From Clostridia bacterium (GTDB lineage: Bacteria > Bacillota > Clostridia > Oscillospirales > CAG-272): a stretch of DNA of 64,000 nt. Below the pieces are notes generated by a model. The model did not search any database, had not been told where the DNA came from, and saw only the letters and a list, made by a program, of their open reading frames with translations. A program made the position numbers and the translations under genes. Each line of letters begins with the position of its first letter. The stretch's first letter is position 1. Positions 55,645-64,000 of this stretch are shown one piece after another. The stretch is taken from NCBI GenBank assembly GCA_017453245.1, contig JAFTKM010000009.1:1-64000 (forward strand), in the 5' to 3' direction.

Positions 55645-55675
55645 AACGCACGAGGCCCAGCTCGTGCGTTTTTTC
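55645..55675. terminator. Convergent terminator between S51 peptidase and LMW phosphatase
   Basis: A perfect 10-bp stem (55645-55654 with 55661-55670) is followed by T's on plus and by AAA-complement T's on minus. It serves both convergent genes. Confidence 0.88.
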
Positions 55676-55701
55676 TTGCTTTATTCCGTGTTTTTGCTAA
55701 T

Positions 55702-56166
55702 TTAAGTTGTCAATTTATCGAGTAAGCCCACACAACCGTCGTATATGTCGCGATAAGCAATATCAAATCTGTCTGAGTACCAAGGGTCGGCTACGTCACC
55801 GCCTCTGGAGGTGAAATCCATCAGCTTGTGTATCTTACCGTCTGCCCTCTCTCCGAGTATACGGTACATATTGCGTATGTTCGCGCTGTCCATTCCGACA
55901 AAGATATCGTACTCATCAAAATCTGCTCTCGTAAGCTGTACCGCCTGCCTTTTTTCAAAAGGAATTCCTTGTCTTCTCAGCTCCTCCTGTGCGGGCGGAT
56001 AGATAGGATTTCCGACTCCGTTCCATATCTCATCTGTGCTCGTCGCGCTCGACCTGATCACAAACTCATCATCAAGCCCGCGCTCCTTCACCAAAAACTT
56101 AAATATAAACTCCGCCATAGGTGAGCGGCAGATATTTCCGTGACAGACAAACATTACTTTCGTCAT
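55702..56166 (-). CDS. Low-molecular-weight protein-tyrosine phosphatase, 154 aa
   Basis: The active-site loop CHGNICRS (CX5R) lies at residues 8-15 and the general acid is in the DPWYS motif near 125, both hallmarks of LMW-PTPs. These dephosphorylate tyrosines on proteins or act on arginine phosphate. The ATG at 56166 is preferred to an upstream in-frame start because family members begin MxKVMFVC. It is monocistronic, between the convergent terminator and the malQ promoter. Confidence 0.92.
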   Translation of the reverse strand: MTKVMFVCHGNICRSPMAEFIFKFLVKERGLDDEFVIRSSATSTDEIWNGVGNPIYPPAQEELRRQGIPFEKRQAVQLTRADFDEYDIFVGMDSANIRNMYRILGERADGKIHKLMDFTSRGGDVADPWYSDRFDIAYRDIYDGCVGLLDKLTT

Positions 56167-56331
56167 TTTCCCCTCTCCTTTTCGTCTTATCAACTCTTAT
56201 TTTACCACATTGGCAGAAAAAACGCAAGTCTTCCTTATTTTCATTCTTTTTCTACACATATAAGATGATAATTTATTGACTTTTAGTGCAAATTGTTAAA
56301 TATTTTCGTCACTTTACCATATCTTTTAATG

Positions 56332-56360
56332 TTGACACTTTCTCTTTGTAATGGTAAAAT
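56332..56360 (+). promoter_or_regulatory. Promoter of malQ-pullulanase
   Basis: TTGACA and TAAAAT are separated by 17 bases. A perfect 12-base palindrome, GCGAGCGCTCGC at 56368-56379, lies at about +3 to +14 and is a good operator candidate. Confidence 0.8.
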
Positions 56361-56428
56361 ATTATGTGCGAGCGCTCGCTTGCGCCCGCTCAGGTAACAG
56401 AACAACTACACACAGACAGGAAAAGACT

Positions 56429-57940
56429 ATGACTACATCACTCAAAAATTTCGGTTTTAAGCATAAGAGCGGAATTCTTATGCCTATCAGCTCTCTTCCG
56501 AGCCCTTACGGAATAGGCTCCTTCGGTAAGAGCGCATACGACTTTGTTGACTTTCTCAGCGACACAAAGACCAAGTGCTGGCAGGTGCTCCCTCTCAACC
56601 CCACCTCCTACGGCGACAGCCCCTATCAGTCTCCCTCCTCGGTAGCGGGAAATCCCTACTTCATCGACCTTGAGATACTTATGAAGAAGGGCCTTCTCAC
56701 AAAGGAAGAGCTTAAGGAGCATAGACACGATACCAAAAGAGTTGACTACGGCTGGCTCTTCAATACAAGATATACAGTCTTAAGACTCGCTCACTCCCGC
56801 TTTATCGAAATGGGAGAAAATAAGTCCTCGGCATACAAATCCTATCTTAAGAAGAACGCCCATTGGCTCGGCGACTATTCCCTCTTTATGGCGCTCAAGG
56901 TGCACTACAGCTTCTGCACGTGGACCGATTGGAGCGACGAGCACAAGAACGTTAATACCGCAAGAGAGCTCCGCCCGGAATTTGAGAGCGAGTGCTCCTT
57001 CTGGGAATGGATACAGTTCGAGTTTGACGCTCAGTGGCAGGCTCTTCTGCTCTACGCTCACGCAAGAGGCATAGTCCTGATAGGCGATATGCCCATCTAC
57101 GTAGCGCACGACAGTATGGACGTATGGCAGTCACCCGAGCAGTTCCTTCTCGACGAAAACTACATTCCCACCGTAGTTGCGGGATGTCCTCCCGACGGCT
57201 TCTCTCCCGACGGTCAGCTCTGGGGCAACCCCATCTACAATTGGGAACTTATGAAGAATGACGGCTTCGAGTGGTGGAAGAAGAGAGTAAAGGCAGCCTT
57301 CCATATGTACGATATACTCAGAATCGACCACTTCCGCGGCTTTGCGGGATATTATAACATACCCTACGGCGAGCCCACCGCGAGAAACGGTAAATGGGAC
57401 TCCGCGCCCGGAATCGAGCTCTTCAGAACGATCAAGGAGGCCTTCCCGAAGTCTAAGATCATCGCCGAGGACCTCGGATTTATCACTCCCGACGTCAGAG
57501 AGCTTCTCACGGATACCGGCTTCCCCGGAATGAAGATGCTTCAGTTCGCATTCTTCGACCCCGACCACGAATATCTCCCGAGAACCTACGAGAATCCCAA
57601 CTGCGTAGCCTACCCCGGCTCGCACGATGCGGACTGCGTAAGAAGCTGGTGCAAGAATCTTGAGGGCGCGGCGCGTATACGCTTTAAGCGAGAGTGTCCG
57701 CACAGAGTCGGACAGAGCCGCACCTACGACCTGATCGAATTTGCGCTCGGAAGCATAGCAAATCTCACCGTAGTTCCCATGCAAGACTACCTCGAGCTTG
57801 AGAACGCGGAGGGCAGAATGAACACACCCGCCGTAGCGGACGGCAACTGGAACTGGAGACTCAGCTCCCGTTACAGAACTCCCGCACTTACAGAAAAGAT
57901 AAAGGAAATAACAGAACGCACAGGACGCGAGGCAAAATAA
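56429..57940 (+). CDS. malQ: 4-alpha-glucanotransferase, 503 aa
   Basis: MalQ disproportionates maltodextrins, moving glucan segments between chains. The GH77 motifs are intact: GDSPYQSPSSVAGNPYFI near residue 60, the nucleophile in RIDHFRGFAGYY near 301, Glu in AEDLGF near 346 and Asp in GSHDADC near 399. The start at 56429 has an AGGAAAAG site. A longer in-frame ATG at 56351 lies inside the promoter and is rejected. It shares a transcript with the pullulanase, 17 bases apart. Confidence 0.95.
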   Translation: MTTSLKNFGFKHKSGILMPISSLPSPYGIGSFGKSAYDFVDFLSDTKTKCWQVLPLNPTSYGDSPYQSPSSVAGNPYFIDLEILMKKGLLTKEELKEHRHDTKRVDYGWLFNTRYTVLRLAHSRFIEMGENKSSAYKSYLKKNAHWLGDYSLFMALKVHYSFCTWTDWSDEHKNVNTARELRPEFESECSFWEWIQFEFDAQWQALLLYAHARGIVLIGDMPIYVAHDSMDVWQSPEQFLLDENYIPTVVAGCPPDGFSPDGQLWGNPIYNWELMKNDGFEWWKKRVKAAFHMYDILRIDHFRGFAGYYNIPYGEPTARNGKWDSAPGIELFRTIKEAFPKSKIIAEDLGFITPDVRELLTDTGFPGMKMLQFAFFDPDHEYLPRTYENPNCVAYPGSHDADCVRSWCKNLEGAARIRFKRECPHRVGQSRTYDLIEFALGSIANLTVVPMQDYLELENAEGRMNTPAVADGNWNWRLSSRYRTPALTEKIKEITERTGREAK

Positions 57941-57957
57941 CTTTTTGAGGTGAAAAC

Positions 57958-60633
57958 ATGAAAGCAACGTACTTACGCATTATTTCCCTTTTGCTCGTTA
58001 TCATTATGCTTATGAGCTTCGGCCTTACCTCCTGCAAAAAGGATGACGGCAAAGACAATGAAACCAACGAGGAGGGCGGCGGCTTAGAGGACAGCGGAAA
58101 CGAAGGTGGAAGCGGTACCTCCAAGGAGCCTCCCGAGGACAACTACACTCTCCCGAAGGAGGAGGGATACAATCAGCTCACCTTCTACTGGGTAAGCGAT
58201 GACGGCATTGAGAACTGTGACATCTGGATCTGGTTCCCCGACGCCGCGGGCAAGGGCTACGTTATGCAGCCCTGGGGCCTTGGCGGTAAGGTAGTGATCA
58301 ACGTACCCGTGGGAATTACCGAGGTAGGATTCATAGTCAGAACCGACTGCTCGGATCCCGGCGGAACAAGCTGGGGCTCTGCTACCAAGGACGGCTCGGA
58401 ATCCGACAGATTCGTAGCAATTGAGGGTGAGGAAACCTTCGTATATCTCAAGAGCGGCGACCCTAATCAGTATATCAGTAACGACGGAGGATTAACTCTC
58501 ACAATGGCAAAGAAATTCTCTCTTGCGGAAATAACCGACTTCCGTAAGATAAAGTACACTCTCACCCCCTCGACCACTATAACCAAGGATATGGTTAAGG
58601 TCTATGAGGGCGACAGAGAAATCGAGGTCAGCAAGATCGGCAGCGGCAAAATAATCGAGCTTGCTGAGGATCTCGACCTCTCCAAGACATACCGCGTAGA
58701 GATCGCGGGATTCGGCTCCAAAAACGCTATTCCGATCGGAATATTCGACTCTGAGACGTTCATCGCGAATTACACCTATGACGGCGACGACCTCGGCGCT
58801 GTGATAAACGGCAGCTCCACCACCTTCAAGGTATGGGCTCCCACCGCATCGAAGGTTGTGCTTAACCTCTTTGAGAGCGGACACGAGGGCACCGCTTACG
58901 AGAGTGTTGAGATGACGAAGGGCGACAAGGGCGTATGGTCTCACACCGCAAGCTGCGGACACGGCACCTACTATACCTACACCGTTACCACCTCAGTGGG
59001 CACTCAGGAGGCTGTTGACCCCTACGCTAAATCAGCAGGCCTCAACGGCAACCGCGGTATGGTAGTTGATCTTTCTCTTACCGATCCCGATGGCTGGGGT
59101 GCTGAGTTCTCAACCGGCATTGATTCCTACTCCGACGCGATCATCTGGGAGGTCCACGTTAGAGACTTCTCTAACAAGATAGCATCCTCCGAATACAAGG
59201 GCAAATATCTTGCCTTCACCGAGCGCGGTCTTACCAATGAATACGGTCAGCCCGTAGGTGTTGATTACCTTGTAAATCTCGGTATTACACACGTTCACCT
59301 CCTACCCGTGTACGATTATGCGACGGTAGATGAGGCTACTCCCGAGGATGAGTTCAACTGGGGATATGACCCGAAGAACTACAACGTACCCGAGGGCAGC
59401 TACTCCACCAACCCCTATGACGGCGCGGTGAGGATCACCGAGTACAAGAAGATGGTAATGGCTCTTCACGAGGCAGGAATCGGCGTTGTTATGGACGTTG
59501 TTTACAACCATACTCACGATGCTAACTCCAGCTTCAACAAGATCGTTCCCTACTACTATTACAGATACAACTCCACCGGTGCAAATACGTCGGCATCCGG
59601 CTGTGGAAACGACACCGCATCCGAAAGATATATGTACGGCAAGTTCATGGTTGACTCGGTCAAGTACTGGATCTCAGAATATGATCTTGACGGCTTCCGC
59701 TTCGACCTTATGGGTCTGCACGACCTCGAGACAATGCAGGAGGTTGAGGCAGCGGTACATACCATCGATCCCGAGGCTATCATCTACGGCGAGGGCTGGA
59801 CGATGGGCGCTACCATCGACGGCAGCAAGATGGCTAACCAGTCCAACATCAAGGACATTGAGATAACCAATAACGCTATCGGCGCTATCGCAGTATTCAA
59901 CGACGTTATCCGTGACGGTCTCAAGGGCAGCGTGTTTGAGTCCGACTCTCAGGGCTACATCAGCGGCAAGGGCAAGGCTAATCTTCCCAAGGTTATTTTC
60001 GGTATCAAGGGCGGCGACGCACTCAGCCAGGGCTGGATAGTTAAGGACGCGAGAGTAGTAAACTACATGAGCGCTCACGACAACAACACCCTCTGGGATA
60101 AGCTTGAGCTCTCCAATGGCTCTGACACAGTTGAGAGACGACTCGCGATGAACCGCTTCGGCGCTACACTTCTTATGGTATCCAAGGGTATGACCTTCTT
60201 CCAGGCGGGAGAGGAAATGCTCCGCACCAAGGATGGCGACGAAAACAGCTATAAGTCAAGCGACGCTATCAACAACATCGACTGGTCCGTGCTTAACGAG
60301 GGCGAGATGCAGTACGAAATGATGCTCTTCTACAAGGGACTTATCGAGATGAGGAAGACCTTTGGCATCTTTACAGACAACTCCACCACCGTAGACTACA
60401 AGTCCATTATCGACGGCAGATGCTCCATCACGATAAAGGACGACGAGGGCGGCGAGGCTCTCATTCTCTCCAACCCCACACCCGCAGAGATGACCTTTGC
60501 GCTCGAGGGTGAGTGGTACCTGATAGTCAACGGCGAAGTAATAACGCTTGATGCAGACACTCTCACAAGCGGCAACGTCTATATTCCCGCTTACAGCGCG
60601 GCAGTGCTTGTTAACGCAGAGCTTATGAACTAA
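57958..60633 (+). CDS. Type I pullulanase lipoprotein, 891 aa
   Basis: A lipoprotein signal (lipobox LTSC) and an acidic Glu/Gly linker precede a CBM41-like module (LTFYWVSDDGIENCDIWIWF near residue 70, with an aromatic platform), a CBM48 domain near 280 (TFKVWAPTASKVVLNLF) and a GH13_14 catalytic domain. Pullulanase signatures include FNWGYDPKNY near 465, the nucleophile in FRFDLMG near 581, Glu in YGEGWTMG near 611 and SAHDNNTLWD near 705. It debranches alpha-1,6 links of starch and pullulan at the surface, supplying chains for the importer and MalQ. A terminator follows. Confidence 0.95.
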   Translation: MKATYLRIISLLLVIIMLMSFGLTSCKKDDGKDNETNEEGGGLEDSGNEGGSGTSKEPPEDNYTLPKEEGYNQLTFYWVSDDGIENCDIWIWFPDAAGKGYVMQPWGLGGKVVINVPVGITEVGFIVRTDCSDPGGTSWGSATKDGSESDRFVAIEGEETFVYLKSGDPNQYISNDGGLTLTMAKKFSLAEITDFRKIKYTLTPSTTITKDMVKVYEGDREIEVSKIGSGKIIELAEDLDLSKTYRVEIAGFGSKNAIPIGIFDSETFIANYTYDGDDLGAVINGSSTTFKVWAPTASKVVLNLFESGHEGTAYESVEMTKGDKGVWSHTASCGHGTYYTYTVTTSVGTQEAVDPYAKSAGLNGNRGMVVDLSLTDPDGWGAEFSTGIDSYSDAIIWEVHVRDFSNKIASSEYKGKYLAFTERGLTNEYGQPVGVDYLVNLGITHVHLLPVYDYATVDEATPEDEFNWGYDPKNYNVPEGSYSTNPYDGAVRITEYKKMVMALHEAGIGVVMDVVYNHTHDANSSFNKIVPYYYYRYNSTGANTSASGCGNDTASERYMYGKFMVDSVKYWISEYDLDGFRFDLMGLHDLETMQEVEAAVHTIDPEAIIYGEGWTMGATIDGSKMANQSNIKDIEITNNAIGAIAVFNDVIRDGLKGSVFESDSQGYISGKGKANLPKVIFGIKGGDALSQGWIVKDARVVNYMSAHDNNTLWDKLELSNGSDTVERRLAMNRFGATLLMVSKGMTFFQAGEEMLRTKDGDENSYKSSDAINNIDWSVLNEGEMQYEMMLFYKGLIEMRKTFGIFTDNSTTVDYKSIIDGRCSITIKDDEGGEALILSNPTPAEMTFALEGEWYLIVNGEVITLDADTLTSGNVYIPAYSAAVLVNAELMN

Positions 60634-60644
60634 TATTTTTTACC

Positions 60645-60676
60645 GAGCGAGGATTTTTCGAAGTCCTCGCTCTTTT
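60645..60676 (+). terminator. Terminator of malQ-pullulanase
   Basis: A perfect 9-bp stem (60645-60653 with 60664-60672) is followed by four T's. Confidence 0.82.
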
Positions 60677-60942
60677 CATTTGATATTTGCACACTATATT
60701 TTACATTTTTCCGCATAAAGTAAATCGGATGCATCGGAGCGCCCACGGTTGATTAATCGATTTAATTCTTTATAAGCGGTCTGATGGTTAAACATCCTTG
60801 CTCCTTCCACCCCGTTTTCCAAGACGTAAAGACCTCCTTCGCATACGTGCAGGCGAGGCGCGCGTGCGCATTTTTGTGCAAACTGTCAAATTTTAAACTT
60901 CAAATCCAAGTTTTTTGTCAATTTAATTCTTCGACTTTTTTA
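60677..60942. other. Gene-free spacer before the purine operon
   Basis: No gene, repeat or RNA fold is recognised. A GC-rich island GGCGCGCGTGCGC near 60855 resembles the GC tracts downstream of the glycan promoters. Confidence 0.5.
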
Positions 60943-60971
60943 TTGACTTTCATCTAAAAATATTCTATAAT
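60943..60971 (+). promoter_or_regulatory. Promoter of the purine operon
   Basis: TTGACT and TATAAT have a 17-base spacer, about 40 bases ahead of the ZTP riboswitch. Confidence 0.8.
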
Positions 60972-61013
60972 ATATATAGTTTTAGCGCTTGAGGCAGTGT
61001 CCCGGACGCAAAC

Positions 61014-61129
61014 TTGTCCCGTGACTGACGGATATTCGCGGATTTAACCGCGGTGCCACGGTGACAGATATATTATTAATGCCGACCGTCTGGGCGCACT
61101 TCTCTATCCTTGGGTAAGTGCGCCTTTTT
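61014..61129 (+). promoter_or_regulatory. ZTP (pfl) riboswitch with intrinsic terminator
   Basis: A P1 stem pairs TGTC and CCGTG at 61015-61023 with 61057-61066. A P2 hairpin CGCGG/CCGCG occupies 61037-61052. The 3' domain CCGTCTGGGC (61086-61095) can form a pseudoknot with GACGG at 61027-61031. This is the pfl motif, which senses the purine and folate alarmone ZTP/ZMP. A terminator stem GGCGCACTT/AAGTGCGCC (61093-61101 with 61116-61124) and five T's follow and overlap the ligand-binding domain. Ligand binding therefore prevents termination and turns on purE, purC and purF. Confidence 0.92.
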
Positions 61130-61137
61130 GTATTTTT

Positions 61138-61209
61138 CAGGAAAGATTTAGCAAAACGCCGGAGCCCTGGCGGATACTCTCCGTAGGCTCGGGGCACCTA
61201 TTCTTCCTG
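61138..61209 (+). other. Second structured leader element before purE
   Basis: CAGGAA (61138-61143) pairs with TTCCTG (61204-61209). Inside, GAGCC/GGCTC and CGGA/TCCG can pair. It has no matching family that I recognise and lies between the riboswitch terminator and purE. Confidence 0.45.
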
Positions 61210-61269
61210 TACCGTCTTACTAGGTTTTATTAATTTTTCTCGGCGCCATGCGCCAGAAAGGAGCTTGAT

Positions 61270-61764
61270 ATGAAAAAGGTTGGAATCGTTATGGGCAGCG
61301 CAAGCGATATGCCCGTAGTAAAAAAGGCTATCGATATGCTCGCATCACTGGATATTCCGTACGAGGTACACGTTTACTCCGCGCACAGAACTCCCGATGA
61401 GGCGAGCGATTTTTCCTTGAATGCGAAAGGTCGCGGCTTCGGAGTCATCATCGCGGCGGCTGGTATGGCGGCGCATCTCGCGGGTGTCGTTGCATCAAGA
61501 ACTACCCTGCCCGTCATCGGAATCCCCTGCAAGTCGACGAATCTCGACGGCCTTGACGCACTCCTCGCAACAGTACAGATGCCCACGGGTATCCCCGTAG
61601 CGACCGTGGCAATCGACGGAGCGGGCAACGCCGCACTTCTTGCCGCCGAGATACTCGCCCTCTCGGACGAGGCGCTCGCAAAGAGACTCGAGGACAAGCG
61701 CCGCGCGGACACAGAGGCTGTCCTCGCGAAGAACAAAGAAATAGAATCCCAATACAACGTCTGA
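61270..61764 (+). CDS. purE: N5-carboxyaminoimidazole ribonucleotide mutase, 164 aa
   Basis: PurE converts N5-CAIR to CAIR in purine synthesis. The N-terminus [11 protein letters not shown] and the SAHRTPDE active-site segment, with catalytic Ser and His, mark class I PurE. The length is typical. An AAGGAG site lies 7 bases before the ATG. It is the first gene of the riboswitch-controlled purE-purC-purF operon. Class I PurE normally works with PurK, which is not in the window. Confidence 0.96.
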   Translation: MKKVGIVMGSASDMPVVKKAIDMLASLDIPYEVHVYSAHRTPDEASDFSLNAKGRGFGVIIAAAGMAAHLAGVVASRTTLPVIGIPCKSTNLDGLDALLATVQMPTGIPVATVAIDGAGNAALLAAEILALSDEALAKRLEDKRRADTEAVLAKNKEIESQYNV

Positions 61765-61797
61765 AAATATGCTTTAAATACGAAAGGAAAAAAGAAA

Positions 61798-62478
61798 ATG
61801 AAGCTCGTTTACACCGGAAAAACAAAGAACGTATACGCACTCGATAACGGCAATTACCTCCTCAAGTTTAAGGACGACTGCACCGGCAAGGACGGTGTGT
61901 TTGATCCCGGCGAGAACTCCGTAGGTCTTACCATCGACGGCGTTGGAGACGTAAATCTCCGTATGTCCATTCACTTCTTCGAGAAGGTCAACGCGGCAGG
62001 CATCAAGACTCACTACGTAAGTGCGGATCTTGCCGACACCACAATGGAGGTCCTCCCCGCAAAGCCCTTTGGTAAGGGACTCGAGGTCATCTGCCGTCAC
62101 AAGGCAGTAGGTAGCTTCTACCGCCGTTACAGCGACTACATCGAGGAGGGCGCAGACCTTCCCGCATACGTTGAGACCACCTTCAAGAATGACGAGAAGG
62201 GCGATCCCCTCGTAACCAAGGACGGCCTCATCGCTCTGGGTGTAATGACCGACAAGCAGTATGACGACGTAAAGCTTATGACTCAGAAGATTACTCAGAT
62301 CGTAGCTGACGACCTCAAGGCTAAGGGCCTTATCCTCTACGATATCAAGTTCGAGTTCGGCTACGATAAGGACGGCGAGGTTATGCTCATCGACGAGATC
62401 TCCTCGGGCAATATGAGAGCGTACAAGGACGGCAAGTACGTCGATCCCCTCACTCTTTCCAAGCTCTTCTTCGCATAA
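61798..62478 (+). CDS. purC: SAICAR synthetase, 226 aa
   Basis: PurC condenses CAIR with aspartate using ATP. The start [14 protein letters not shown], the ligase segment [12 protein letters not shown], and the metal/aspartate region [20 protein letters not shown] are characteristic. It is 33 bases after purE with an AAAGGAAAA ribosome site. Confidence 0.95.
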   Translation: MKLVYTGKTKNVYALDNGNYLLKFKDDCTGKDGVFDPGENSVGLTIDGVGDVNLRMSIHFFEKVNAAGIKTHYVSADLADTTMEVLPAKPFGKGLEVICRHKAVGSFYRRYSDYIEEGADLPAYVETTFKNDEKGDPLVTKDGLIALGVMTDKQYDDVKLMTQKITQIVADDLKAKGLILYDIKFEFGYDKDGEVMLIDEISSGNMRAYKDGKYVDPLTLSKLFFA

Positions 62479-62538
62479 GAGGCACCCCGTGGCGTTTTTT
62501 CGCCGCATAACACACGTAACCTTACCCTTTTTAAAGAG

Positions 62539-62606
62539 GCAAGAGAGATCAACATAAGACGACCTTGGCGCGTGATTTTTTCACACCTCCTCGGCACTTC
62601 TCTTGC
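62539..62606 (+). repeat. Inverted repeat in the purC-purF gap
   Basis: GCAAGAGA (62539-62546) and TCTCTTGC (62599-62606) enclose about 50 bases that also contain GTGA/TCAC around a T-run. It may modulate purF expression. Confidence 0.45.
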
Positions 62607-62634
62607 AGAGCAAAATTAAGAAAGCGAGACACTA

Positions 62635-64000
62635 ATGGGCGGATTTTTTGGAGCTTGCCGCAATTCGGACGCTATATCCGATGCGTTCTTCGGCACCGAT
62701 TACCACTCTCACCTCGGAACAAAGAGAGCGGGAATGGCGGCCTACGACAGTAAGATAGGCCTGCAAAGATCTATACATAATATTGAAAACTCACCCTTCA
62801 GAACGAAGTTTGAGCACGTCTTTGAGGAGATGGAGGGACACAGCGCGATCGGCTGTATCAGCGACTACGCGCCCCAGCCCCTTCTCATCAGATCGAGACT
62901 CGGCAAGTACGCCATCGCCACAGTCGGCGTGGTCAACAACACCGAGGAGCTTGTCGAGAGATACGTCGCCTCGGGTGACGGACAGTTTGACGCAATGACG
63001 GGCGGCGCGGTCAACACCACCGAGCTTATCGCCGCATTGATCAACAAAAAGACGAGCTTCACCGAGGGCATACAGTTTGCCCAGAGCGAGATCGACGGTA
63101 CCGCCGCGATCCTGATACTGAAGGAGGGGGGCAACATCATCGCCGCGAGAGACAAGGTCGGCAGACTCCCTCTCGTGATAGGCAAAAGCGAGGACGGCTA
63201 CTGCGCGACGCTTGAGCCCTTTGCGGCAACCAAGCTTGATTACGAGCCCGTCAAGGAGCTGCGCGCAGGCGAGATAGTTGAGATAAGCGCTGACGGTATG
63301 ACCACTCTTTACGAAGGCACCGAGCAGATGAAGATATGCTCCTTCCTCTGGAGCTACTACGGCTACCCTACCTCAACCTACGAGGGTAAGAACGTTGAGG
63401 TAATGCGTTACCGCAACGGAGCGATAATGGCAGAAAACGATGCGGCGTGCGGAAAGAACGGCGAGATAGACTACGTCGGCGGTATTCCCGACTCGGGTAC
63501 CCCCCACGCAATCGGCTACGCAAATAAGAGCGGCATCCCCTTCGCAAGAGCCTTTATCAAGTACACGCCCACCTGGGCAAGAAGCTTTACCCCCGCAAAG
63601 CAATCCGAGAGAAACCGTATTGCGAAGATGAAGCAGATACCCGTGCACGAGCTTATCGAGGACAAGAATCTGCTCTTTGTCGACGACTCGATCGTACGCG
63701 GCACGCAGATACGCGAGACGGTAGAATTCCTCTATGAAAACGGCGCAAAGGCGGTGCATATGCGCTCTGCCTGCCCACCCATTATGTACAGCTGTAAATA
63801 CCTCAACTTCTCAAGAGCTACGGGAGATATGGATCTCATAGCGAGAAAGATCATTGCCGAGCTCGAGGGTGACGAGGGTAATAAATACATTCACGAATAC
63901 AGTGATTTCTCCACAGAGCGCGGCAAAAAGCTACGCGAAGAGTTGTGTAAGAGACTCCACTTAAAAACAATAGAATTCCAGACACTTGACGGTATAATCA
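62635..64000 (+). CDS. purF: Amidophosphoribosyltransferase-like protein, 3' end outside window
   Basis: PurF makes phosphoribosylamine from PRPP and glutamine. The N-terminal glutaminase-like domain starts MGGFFGACRN and includes GIGCISD and GVVNN signatures. The PRPP-binding motif LLFVDDSIVRGTQ lies near residue 346. The first 455 residues are visible and the protein is cut by the window end. The catalytic Cys of typical PurF (CGVFG) is Gly here (GGFFG), so glutamine hydrolysis should fail unless another residue substitutes. It may use free ammonia or be a PurF paralogue. It follows purC in the ZTP-controlled operon. Confidence 0.9.
   Translation, partial: MGGFFGACRNSDAISDAFFGTDYHSHLGTKRAGMAAYDSKIGLQRSIHNIENSPFRTKFEHVFEEMEGHSAIGCISDYAPQPLLIRSRLGKYAIATVGVVNNTEELVERYVASGDGQFDAMTGGAVNTTELIAALINKKTSFTEGIQFAQSEIDGTAAILILKEGGNIIAARDKVGRLPLVIGKSEDGYCATLEPFAATKLDYEPVKELRAGEIVEISADGMTTLYEGTEQMKICSFLWSYYGYPTSTYEGKNVEVMRYRNGAIMAENDAACGKNGEIDYVGGIPDSGTPHAIGYANKSGIPFARAFIKYTPTWARSFTPAKQSERNRIAKMKQIPVHELIEDKNLLFVDDSIVRGTQIRETVEFLYENGAKAVHMRSACPPIMYSCKYLNFSRATGDMDLIARKIIAELEGDEGNKYIHEYSDFSTERGKKLREELCKRLHLKTIEFQTLDGII

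Overview
The window is a chromosomal piece of a Bacillota genome. It most likely comes from a gut-type member of class Clostridia. The support is a ZTP riboswitch on purE, Gram-positive-type lipoproteins beginning with a lipobox and a CKK/CKKD stretch, a maltose ABC importer with GH13/GH53 lipoproteins, canonical TTGACA/TATAAT promoters and AGGAGG-type ribosome sites. I cannot place it at order level. The left ~17 kb looks visibly more AT-rich than the starch and purine genes on the right. I did not compute GC.

Layout. (1) 1-17000: a minus-strand defence operon of about 17 kb. In transcription order it holds an XRE regulator, a cytosine-5 methyltransferase (drmMII-like), a SNF2 helicase (drmD-like), an OLD-type ATPase/TOPRIM protein, a type III Mod methyltransferase, a type III Res translocase-nuclease, DrmA, DrmB, DrmC, a small winged-helix-like protein, a Nudix hydrolase and a DUF262 (GmrSD-type) protein cut by the window edge. 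This is a DISARM core merged with a complete type III restriction-modification pair. (2) 17000-17776: a gene-free, repeat-bearing spacer. (3) 17777-24050: ordinary housekeeping and redox genes. (4) 24151-29240: two WYL regulators, then a tRNA-like RNA, a strongly structured non-coding segment, a slipin/SPFH gene and rtcB, which together suggest an RNA-repair locus. (5) 29295-40609: a DnaQ-like exonuclease, pyroglutamyl peptidase, a DUF2179-type membrane protein, a lipoprotein and a 2668-residue surface protein with GLUG repeats and about 20 cysteine-rich repeats. (6) 40761-60680: an alpha- and beta-glycan locus. It holds a LuxR-type regulator broken by one in-frame TAA, three 16-bp palindromes at exact 33-bp spacing, a maltose-type ABC importer whose binding protein carries a SusE/SusF-like module, a five-gene operon of two GH53 galactanases, a GH13 amylase, an uncharacterised 600-aa protein and a zinc-ribbon protein, and finally malQ and a pullulanase. 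(7) 60943-64000: ZTP riboswitch, purE, purC and a purF-like gene whose expected catalytic cysteine position is glycine.

How the parts work together. The defence operon pairs two kinds of DNA methylation (5mC and N6-adenine) with several helicase and nuclease effectors. The glycan locus would cut starch and galactan at the cell surface, import oligosaccharides through the ABC system and process maltodextrins with MalQ. The purine genes are predicted to switch on when ZTP accumulates.
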